Positions 51,919 through 60,870 of a stretch of 64,000 nt of DNA are shown piece after piece; the first letter of the stretch is position 1, and every line of letters begins with the position of its first letter. Source of the DNA: Mansonella perstans (lineage: Eukaryota; Nematoda; Chromadorea; Rhabditida; Onchocercidae); assembly GCA_037074765.1 (NCBI GenBank), contig JBAMDO010000054.1, positions 46,001-110,000 of the forward strand, read 5' to 3'. Made by a program: the position numbers and the translations under genes. The notes under the pieces are model-generated. The model was not told the DNA's origin, did no database searches, and saw only the letters and a list, made by a program, of their open reading frames with translations.

Positions 51919-54900
51919 CTGGTTAAAGGTTTCCCAAAATCGAACGAAATTTCAGAACACGACCTGTCATATGTGCCAGGTGCACATCATCATGAATTTA
52001 CTCTGCCAAATGGTGATACGCATGGACATGAAAGATGCGTCACCTCAGCTGGCCTACCATTAACAAAATCGGAAAGTACGGATGGTAGAAAGAAGTTGCC
52101 AAACGGCATGTTGCGGATGCATCGAATAATGACTGAGGAAGAACTTGCACAGGGTAAAGAACCACGTTGGACGGAGCTTGAGATACGCGGTTCGTTTTTC
52201 TTAAGCTCGAATGGATATGGTGAAAAAGACTGACGTAAATTTAGCCAAAAAATCAATTTCCAGTTAAACAAGAGAAACAACTAGACATTTGAAAATATGC
52301 AGTGGTCTCTTTCCGGTTCATCATTTAGGCGTATCGCTCATTGCGAGTAATTATTGTGGTCTTACTCACAATTGTCAGTTATCAAAAAAGAAAAAAAATA
52401 CATTGTTTGCAGGTCGCAATCTAAGTCCATTTTTGTGGGAAATGAGATGCCTTACCGCTCTCTTCTTGTACAAAAATCATCTGACAAGGTGATGCTTATC
52501 ATGATTAATCTTTTCTTTTTTTGTTCAAACAACAAAGTTGATGACATGCTGATAGAAATACGGAAGCTTCGAAGAATATTGATGCGAGAAGTGAGTTATT
52601 TTGTTTACCGTACCTTAACAAACTTTTATTTTTCTCCAGAATTCCTTGTGAAATTTCGAAGTTGGAGAATTTGACAGTGCTGGATTTATCTGAAAATAAA
52701 CTACGTAGTCTGCCAGCCGAGCTGGGCGATATGATCTCTTTATGTCACCTTTACCTCAACGGCAATCAAATAAGGGTTCTTCCTTATGAGCTGGGCAAGC
52801 TGTTTCGTTTGCAAACTCTCGGTTAGTAGTTTTGTAATCTAATTTTATAACTCAATGCAGTGAATGATTACCTTTTTTCTTTTTTTAGATCTTCGGTCAA
52901 ATCCGCTTTCTCCCGAAATTAATAAAATTTATTATGAAGCTGGACCTCAGAAATTACTTCGATTTTTGTTAGATCATCTGGCAAGTATGTCCTTTATAAT
53001 TTTGCATTCCATTGCAAGAGTAAAATGCTCATTTTGATAAATGTAAGGGAAGCGGCGCTATTCAGTTTCGTTTCAATTAACATTTTTAATGTTAACTTAG
53101 TTCCTGTGCTCATCAATAGCATTAAAAGTGTGAGTGATTACCTGAATATGACCTTGTCATGTTTGTGCTTCCGCAGTGCTTTCACTCATTTGCTGCAAAA
53201 TATGCAAGCGATCAACTTTTTCTTGAAAACGTTCTTTCTGTATGTTTCAGTAAATGCAACAATACCTCCAGATCGTCAATGGGTAATGATAAGGCACGCG
53301 GATCCTGAAAGACCGATCGGTATCGAACGTGTTAAGCTAATTATTCAGTAAAACACGATTTATCCTCTCCAGACACTTTATAGACATCTTTTTCCTTCAT
53401 TCATAATGCTCCTTTACACTCCATTTAAATTTTGTTGACACATCGGAAACCTTTTCCACAGTAGATTATATTTCATAGTTTAAATAAGGATTACCCTAAT
53501 ATCTGTCATTATCTTCAGCAACGTTCACTGTTCTCTGCTATAATGTTTTGTGTGATAAATATGCCACGAACAGTCTCTACTCATATTGTCCATCCTGGGC
53601 TCTCAATTGGGAATATCGAAAAGCAGCAATTTTAAAGGAGATCCGACATTATGAAGCTGATATTATCACCCTGCAAGTATGTTTGCGTTTGTTCCTTTCA
53701 TTCCTGTAATGATATGAAATTAATTTTGTGTTGAGGATATTTTCGTTTTTTATTGGGTATAACTTTGATTCCGTTTCTTTTTTTTCTCTTTTTTTTATTG
53801 AACTTTTGCCATGATTCTTCATTTGGAAGTTTTAGTAAATTTTTTTCATTTTAGGAAGTAGAAACTGAACAATTTCGCTCTCTTTTCCAACCTGAGTTAG
53901 AGCAAATCGGCTATGCGGGCATTTTTTCACCAAAGTCACGGGCGAAAACGATGGGTGAGGAAGAACGGAAATTTGTTGACGGTTGTGCGATCTTTTGGAA
54001 ATATGACAAGTATGTTGGGTTAAATTTTTTTCTTGATTTCGACAAATTTCAGTTTTAATTTACTGGTTGGCTCTTGTTACTGTACCAGTAGTTTTTAAAA
54101 TTTTTTTTTATCTGATGTAATTTAGCTTCTAATCGCGGTTGTTTTTTCTCAGTGATTTAGAATTCCACTGAAGATTTCGATTATTTGAAAAGTATGTTTG
54201 CAGATTTGAGTTGGAGAAAGAACATCTCATTGAGTTTACTCAGGTTGCTATCAGGAAAGCTCCAACAAGTGAAAAAATCTTGAATCGTGTTATGCCAAAG
54301 GATAACATTGCTCTTTGTGCTGTTTTCAAAATCAAGGAGAATGTCTACGCCAATCGTTTGTTCATTCTTTTTGTTTTATTTTTTTAATGGTGAATACGGT
54401 AAGAACAGTTACTTCTGATGCGATGTGGTTTTTTTATCTGTTTTTTTTAATTTTAAGTTTTTTCTGAAAAATAACTCCTGTTAGTCCCCAATCGCAACCA
54501 TTCTCTGGCTCAAAATGGCAAAATGCAAGTGACTACCGAAAAGTGAAAGTTACGACAGCAGGAAAATAACTTTTAAATAGTTCTCGATGAAATTTTTAAT
54601 GGTATTTTCATGGGAAATAGTTTTGAAATTTTTTGTTCTTCACTCTTCGTGTAAAATCAGTTGATGTTCGACATTGTTCTAAGAATATGCAGGACAAATG
54701 ACCATGGCTCCGAGCGATAATGTGGTTGGAAATCCACTTGTTGTGAGTACCGCACATATTCATTGGGATCCTGAATTTTGCGATGTGAAGCTGATTCAGT
54801 CAATGATGTTGGTGCAAGAGATAAATACTTTGTTGGATGAAGTATGTTTTTCCTTGAAGATATTGAATTCGAAATTTGATTATTAAAATGATGCCTGTCG

Positions 54901-55853
54901 ATCTCTAAGAAAAACGTTATTTTTTGTTTTTAGATATCGGAAAAATGTCGCATAACACCTCAGCAAATACCAGTTCTAATTTGTGGTGATCTCAATTCAC
55001 TCCCTGAATCAGGTTTCATGCTACTATACTGCTATCTCTAATGATTGCAGTATTTTTATAAGAATATTTCATGTATAGCGTATAAACGAAGAAGCTTAAA
55101 AACAATTTTTCTACTTAACACGCAAGTTTCTTAATGAATTTTTGAACTTCTTTCATTTATTCAAAATTTTACGGAAAATTTCTTAGGAGTTGTGGAATTT
55201 ATGTCAAAGGGAGCAATTTCAAGGGAGCATCCGGATCTCAAGGAATTCCGTCAGGATCCTTGTATTACACGTTTTAGTTCATCTGATGATCCGGCAGTTT
55301 ATACTCACGGACTCAGGCTTGACTGCGCCGTGGACCCGAACTCGATGCCGTTTACAAATTACACGTTTGTTTTAAATTTAAAAGCATCAGTATAGTATAC
55401 AAAGCCCATGATCATTTTGAAAGAAACGTTTGTTGTTTTTTGATTCAAAAAACAATGTTGACAAAAAAAATAGGGTAAATTCTTCGTGAAGAAAACTAAG
55501 CTTCATTTCTGAATTTTGAATCAGTTTTTTTGTATATTTCTGAGCGGTTATCCACAATAGAAATTTGCGAAACGTGAGAAACTTTGGATTTCAGGCTTGA
55601 ATTTAAAGGTGTTATCGATTATATCTTCTCGACGCCGCAGTCATTAGCTCGTTTGGGAGTATTAGGACCGCTGAATATGGATTGGGTCCTGGCAAACAAA
55701 ATAATCGGTTTCCCTCATCCCCACGTGCCCTCAGACCACGTGCCAATAATGGCCCAATTTGCAATTATCCCAACAAGTCATCAGCGTATTCAGCCTGTTG
55801 TCCATCACTATGGTAATAGTCATTCCAGTTCATTTGGTGCTGTTGGTCGATAA
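51919..55853 (+). CDS. ccr-4: CCR4-NOT deadenylase catalytic subunit (CNOT6/CCR4)
   Basis: Mg-dependent poly(A)-specific 3'-5' exoribonuclease of the cytoplasmic CCR4-NOT complex, which shortens mRNA tails in turnover and microRNA repression. Exons: 51919-52189, 52413-52488, 52640-52821, 52889-52984, 53251-53319, 53519-53676, 53855-54009, 54204-54355, 54693-54841, 54934-55012, 55187-55364, 55595-55853. All joins are in phase, about 607 aa. The MTEEELAQGKEPRWTELEI segment matches the family N-terminus. Leucine-rich repeats follow (LTALFLYKNHL, LTVLDLSENKLRSLP, LYLNGNQIRVLP), the CAF1-binding surface. Then comes the endonuclease/exonuclease/phosphatase domain: CYNVLCDKYAT, LQEVET (catalytic Glu), HIHWDPE, CGDLNSLP (Asp/Asn) and SDHVP (His), so it should be active. 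It carries a ~70-residue extension before the conserved start and a Ser/His-rich tail of about 35 residues. The first exon listed has an in-frame TAA upstream and no ATG near its start, so a 5' exon is missing; the first internal ATG is at 52108. Confidence 0.95.
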
Positions 55854-58306
55854 AATTTCACTAATTTTCATATTGAATTTGCGCAATCTCAGGAAGTAGT
55901 TTCATTGCTTGTGAAATCAATATTCCATTCATTTTAATCGTATCATTTTTATCCATTTTTGCTATGTCCTGATTAGATCAAAACTTTAATATGTTGATTA
56001 GATTAACTGAAAATTAACTTTTTCGGAAAAAATAGCGAGATTTTTCATAACTGGAGAATTAGTGAAAAGTTGAAAAGTTGAAAGTGAAAAGTTGCAATAA
56101 TTAAAAGAAATTATGGAGTATGTTACTGCGTCTGTTTCATATAAACGATAGTTAGCAATAGCTAACAATGTTTGAACTAATGCTGTCAAGAAAGATACCC
56201 GATCAGTGTAGGCTCTTCTGTGCCTTTTGGGTTTCTGCCGAGAGATGTGTTTTTTCTTGTAATTCTTCATTTTTCATTCCTGACACCGATAAGTTTAGAC
56301 TTCTATATGTTTTTTTTGCTGAATTCTTCAACCCAATTTCTCAAGAAGTTTTTTATTTTGCGAAAATAATCTCGTGAGGGATATTTTCAGGTTCTGTCAT
56401 TGGACATTAATTTTTGCTTTCTTTCCACCTCAATTAATTAAGTTTTCATTTCATGAGATTATTTTCATACCTGTTTCTTTTCAAACATCATTCTTTGTTA
56501 ATATTTGAGTATACCTCATCGATTAATCCCTCTCTTTAACTTCTCATTATGCTTGGCTTTAAAATTTGGTCTAAAAGGCTGCCTTTCTATGAGGTGGATG
56601 TCAAATAATTAGTAGTTTAGTTTTTTGATTGGCCTATTATTTCTTCATCGATATTTTTTTTTCATTCATTTGATAATAGTGTCTCGTTTTTCCAAGCTAA
56701 CTATTAGTAATTCTAACACATGTTACTTTTTTTTTGAGCAGTTTTTTGACTTTAATTTAGAAGGCACGAAAACTTACCAGAATAACCAGGCTTCCATAGC
56801 CAATAAATATGTTGTCTCATGATTTTCGTAAATGGTACACTGTTTGAAATGGAAGTAAGTGTATCATGGTTTGTTTTATTTTGTTTACTGTGCGTTATTT
56901 TGTTTACTGTGGATTATATTGTTCATTGTGGGATACTTTGTTCACTGTGGATTATTTTGTTTATTGTGGTAAGTTTAAACAGGAAGCAGAACAACAAATA
57001 ACAAGTAGACTTTTTTGTTATTGACTGTAATTGTCTGTTTTTTTTGTAACAATATATATTTTCATTCTAGTTGAAAGTTGAGTTTTTCAACTAGGCGTCT
57101 TATTATTATTCTTACCTACAATTGATTCCAAGCTTAATTTTAATCTCCACTTTTCTGCGTATTATTTTTTAATGATATTACAATTGATATAATCGTTAAC
57201 TGTTTGCTCCCCGTCTTGATTTTTTCTTCTGCATCTTGAAAACTTTCCTCATGGATTTTATTAATATTTAAATGTAACTTAAATCATCATTTTAATATGT
57301 TTTCTTCATTTATACTCATGATCTCTTTTGTTGAAGCCTTTTCGGATAAAATCCCACTGAATGCCTTAAAGTCATTGCGTTAATGTGCTAAACCCATGAT
57401 GACTTTATCGATTGGAACGGATTAAGTAGTAATTCCTATTAGAATTTCGGTCATTTAATTTTTTGTTAGCTATAATTCTTGTATCAGTAATGTTAAACAT
57501 TCAATTCTGAAGACCAAGGCAATCCCGATCGTCACTCTGAAGTTTGCACAGTTAATGTTCTATTGCGAATCATAATCGTGATAATAATTTATCACCGTTC
57601 AGTTGGTTATCTCGAAAGGATTTGGAAAGAAGAAGTGTTCTGTGGCTATAACGAATACAACATTGTCTATTTCAATACTTCCTTCGCATTTCTGTTCCTA
57701 ATCGACATTGTGTATCTTGTAAATGGCAAAATGAAACTTGTGAATTGTTCTCATGCAAATCATTGTAAACTTAATTGTTCATTTTACAAATTACTGTTTA
57801 AGGTTCGCTCAATTATCGGTATTTGAACAGTCGTATTTTATGAGAATGTGCAGCATTGCTTCCTTAATAGCGAAATCTGTTTACCATGTGGTTATCAAAT
57901 AGAAAATGTAACATCTGTGTTCATCGTTGTACTCATCATGGGAGCTTTCCTACATTCTTACGATTTTCGTAGTACATTACTGTCACCGTCACGGTAAAAA
58001 ACCGGCTCTACAGTTGTACTTTAAGCGAAGTGAAGTACACTCTAACTTGGTCTTCGAATGCGTTTTCTTTCCGCTTGTTTTCCGTAAAATATTTAATTTC
58101 TTTGTGAATTTTTCGCATTAGTGAAACGCTTCATTGGTAGATATAAATTATGCAGACAATGGAAGACTGCATTGTCATCTTATCCAAAGCCTCTTTATAT
58201 GAACTAAAAGTGAACTGCAACGACGAGAGGGTATATATATTCATCCTCACTCACTAACCAGTATACTCAACTAATCCAGTTAAACCCTTCAATATTGATC
58301 AAAAGT
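55854..58306. other. 3' UTR of ccr-4 and convergent intergenic DNA
   Basis: No supported gene. A plus-strand AATAAA at 56802-56807 is a candidate ccr-4 poly-A signal, about 950 nt after the stop. A 19-bp tandem repeat follows at 56878. The frame 57563-57826 is Ile/Phe/Tyr-rich and probably chance. Confidence 0.45.
56878..56969. repeat. 19-bp tandem repeat, ~4.8 copies
   Basis: Five consecutive 19-bp units based on ATTTTGTTTACTGTGGATT, each differing at one to five positions, with the spacing kept exactly. It lies between the convergent genes, shortly after the candidate ccr-4 poly-A signal. Confidence 0.85.
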
Positions 58307-58312
58307 TTTATT
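58307..58312 (-). terminator. Candidate poly-A signal of the lin-14-like gene
   Basis: First AATAAA found on the minus strand downstream of the stop codon at 60871. Using it gives a 3' UTR of about 2.5 kb, long but comparable in kind to the long 3' UTR known for C. elegans lin-14. A nearer non-canonical signal cannot be excluded. Confidence 0.35.
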
Positions 58313-59130
58313 GTTCACACATAGATCGAGAGCCAAAATACACTAGGAAAACCCTTAGCTCCAATATAAACTGAATGTGGGTGAGTTCTCTCTCACGTCT
58401 TGTCTATCCACGCTGTGAAACGTTTTCCACCCCACAATTTTTGTTAAATGCCCGCAGCTGTTTCAGATATTCCGTCATCCCATGGATGACTGCGTGCGAC
58501 CACTGCTGATAGTTGCTCTAGACTGATATTTGATGTCTTCCTTCTTCACAAGTTTGCACCTTTTCAGCACATTTTTTCAAAATCCAGTGCTTTCGAAACC
58601 CAAATCCACTTGTCTCTCATGAAAGGTAAAAAGAATCATTCTCCCGATCTTTTAGCATAATCACGGCGCATTGTTTACATATCATCTTTTCCTGACAATT
58701 CCATCTTCATATGACTTTTTGCGACGCATCCCGGTCGATAACCCAGTTTGCTTGTACGATTATTGATAAAACCAGCAACTTTTATGTGACAAAAGACACA
58801 AACGCCAAGAAAAAAAAACATGAAAATACACGATATGAAATGGAAAATCACCGAATGCCGTAACATATCTGCAACCCTCGAGGAAAGTTTGACATATAGG
58901 AATTCGACAAGATGGACTAGTTACACCTAATCTACAAACATAGAGATTTCCGCAGGCAGTTCCTAGATATCCCATTTCCACTTCTGCAAGTTTCTTCTTT
59001 GCTGCTCGTTCTTTCCCAAACAGCAAAGTCCCAAACCCAAGACAGCTTTTCCGAAAATTTTTTGGGAGGTCACAGTAAGGAACATTTGTAATAGTGGGTC
59101 TTTAAGTAATGACTTAACAAAAAAGATCCT

Positions 59131-59138
59131 TGAGGTGA
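59131..59138 (-). promoter_or_regulatory. Near-let-7 motif, copy 1 (transcript UCACCUCA)
   Basis: Plus strand reads TGAGGTGA. The transcript would pair with let-7-family bases 1-6 but mismatch at base 7. Weak as a single site; notable because the same octamer occurs three times in this UTR. Confidence 0.3.
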
Positions 59139-59423
59139 CATCGAGGAATGCAATAAACTGTAGATGGAACAGTAAGCACAGAAAATGAACCATACTAATG
59201 AGGACAATAGTCATCGGATATTCATAACATCAAGATTCCTCAGCACTTTCAAGGGTCATTAAAGTGCATCCCAATTAACATAATTTGCAAAGCCTCAATC
59301 TATAAAAGTCATCAGAACATGAAATTTTTTCCAATTAAATTGAAAACGGTAAAGTAAACAGGCTGAAATATCACGAGTGCAGTAGTACGCAAGAAATAGG
59401 CAAACACATTCGAAACAGTGACA

Positions 59424-59432
59424 TCCCTGAGA
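59424..59432 (-). promoter_or_regulatory. lin-4 microRNA seed site 1
   Basis: Plus strand reads TCCCTGAGA, identical to bases 1-9 of lin-4, so the transcript carries the perfect complement. The following bases pair poorly, giving a seed-type site. Confidence 0.65.
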
Positions 59433-59569
59433 GTCAAAATACACATTGCGTTTAAAGTGAACAAGGAAACCAACACCACTAAAAGGAAAATCAAAATATC
59501 GAAAAGAAAACAAAACCTTGTGACAAATTTTCAACTCACTGCAGTATAACTCAATCCAGAGAATGGATC

Positions 59570-59592
59570 AAAAAAAAAAAAAAAAAAAAAAA
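59570..59592. repeat. Poly-A tract (23 bp)
   Basis: Simple run, poly-U in the minus-strand UTR. Confidence 0.9.
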
Positions 59593-59738
59593 CAAATGAA
59601 ACTTTTTTTGTTCAAAAAAGTGAGTTAATATATTTCTGACAAAACAAATGAAAGGAGGAAATTCCCGAGGTAAAGAGACCACAGATCAAACAAAATGTGT
59701 AGAAATGAAGTCGATGAAAACAAAAGTCAACCTGGACC

Positions 59739-59747
59739 TGAGGTAGT
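59739..59747 (-). promoter_or_regulatory. let-7 microRNA seed site
   Basis: Plus strand reads TGAGGTAGT, identical to let-7 bases 1-9, so the transcript carries a full complement to the let-7 seed. It is the only perfect one in this UTR and sits 48 nt from a lin-4 site. Confidence 0.65.
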
Positions 59748-59763
59748 CATAATACAACGAACG

Positions 59764-59786
59764 AAAAAAAAAAAAAAAAAAAAAAA
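59764..59786. repeat. Poly-A tract (23 bp)
   Basis: Simple run between the let-7 seed match and lin-4 seed site 2. In a minus-strand transcript it would be poly-U and probably unpaired, leaving the flanking sites accessible. Confidence 0.9.
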
Positions 59787-59794
59787 CAAGAATA

Positions 59795-59803
59795 TCCCTG
59801 AGA
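59795..59803 (-). promoter_or_regulatory. lin-4 microRNA seed site 2
   Basis: Plus strand again reads TCCCTGAGA (lin-4 bases 1-9), just past a poly-A run at 59764-59786. This is the second full seed complement. Confidence 0.65.
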
Positions 59804-60361
59804 AACAGTAAAATGCACTGACCAGCTAGCTACGCACATATGAACATACAGTGCCCACTTTGTATTTCCCAAAATTGAAAAACGAGATCGTTTTTTCGAT
59901 TTACTGGAATTAATGCATCAAGCTACATCCCGTTTGCCTAAGTATCGTAATCTATTCACATCAAATATTGGGCTAGCAGATATTAAGTTCATCTTTGCAT
60001 ATCCCATGATATACACTTCCACATTCTAAATGATCACTTAGGTTTACCATAATTGTAAGCATACATGCTTAAGTTTTGCTGCTAACGTTTTTCGTAGTGG
60101 GAAAAAGGCAAATAATAAAAAAAAAAATCCAACAAATCATACGATGAAACAGCACAGTGAAGTATAAAAAAACACACCGAGTTTGTTTAATTGGACATAG
60201 CAAAGCATTCATGAAGAAAAATGCGAAGAATTTCGCAAAATTTAATCGGAATCTAATATACAATTTTTTTGTAAGCAATGGTTTAGTAATGACGAATTCA
60301 AAAAAAGAATGGAAAATAGATGACAAAAATGGACCTGAGTTGGTATCTGGAAAAAAACACC

Positions 60362-60369
60362 TGAGGTGA
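60362..60369 (-). promoter_or_regulatory. Near-let-7 motif, copy 2
   Basis: TGAGGTGA on the plus strand, here preceded by CACC so that the local sequence is CACCTGAGGTGA, a near palindrome. It pairs with let-7 bases 1-6. Confidence 0.3.
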
Positions 60370-60413
60370 AACCAAGAAAATGAAATAAAGAATCGTAACT
60401 TAATTAAAAAACA

Positions 60414-60420
60414 TCCCTGA
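60414..60420 (-). promoter_or_regulatory. lin-4 microRNA seed site 3 (6-mer seed)
   Basis: Plus strand TCCCTGA followed by A, matching lin-4 bases 1-7 and mismatching at base 8. A near-let-7 octamer follows ten bases later. Confidence 0.5.
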
Positions 60421-60429
60421 AAAAAACAA

Positions 60430-60437
60430 TGAGGTGA
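60430..60437 (-). promoter_or_regulatory. Near-let-7 motif, copy 3
   Basis: TGAGGTGA on the plus strand, ten bases from lin-4 site 3. Pairs with let-7 bases 1-6 only. Confidence 0.3.
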
Positions 60438-60870
60438 ATAGTAAGTAACGAACAGCACCACCTGGGCCATATTCTAAAAAGAACACAAATCAAGTGAAAA
60501 ATTTGACTTGTTTGTTCACTGTGCCAAGTTTAGCTAGTAGGGAGAGTGAGAGTAGCAGAAAATGAGCAATACGGGAAGCAATAAATGAATTAACCAAATT
60601 AAAATTTTGTGCCCCGTGCCAACTTCAAATTCTGCATGACTAAATGACATCTCACTCTAAAAACTATCTGAACATAAATTTAAATTTCGGAGGAGAATTC
60701 GCTACTGACTCCACCAATAACACTCATCGTTATCATTCACCTGATTATCAATCACATGATTGTAAAACTGTGGTTTAAACAAATACTAAAATTACGGGAT
60801 GTCAAACAAAAGAAAAACAGCTGCTAAATTACGTCGTTTTATGTCCTAAATTAGAACAAAAGCAATGATG

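Larger units (their letters stand above)
58313..60870 (-). other. Predicted long 3' UTR of the lin-14-like gene
   Basis: Minus-strand DNA after the stop codon, lacking further exons that join in phase to the gene. It contains matches complementary to the 5' ends of lin-4 and let-7, listed separately, and two poly-A runs on the plus strand (59570-59592 and 59764-59786) that would be poly-U in the transcript. Coding-like frames at 58675-59120 are discussed under findings and leave some doubt about where the UTR ends. Confidence 0.55.

Noticed and set aside
52540..52592. Possible extra ccr-4 exon (DDMLIEIRKLRRILMRE)
   Set aside because: A 53-nt insertion would break the phase of the leucine-rich repeat exon that follows; direct joining of 52488 to 52640 restores RIPCEISKLENL.
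60000..60480. 133-codon minus frame rich in Phe
   Set aside because: Phe/Leu/Ser-rich translation of poly-T-bearing UTR, containing lin-4 seed site 3 and two near-let-7 motifs; no acceptor joins it to the gene.
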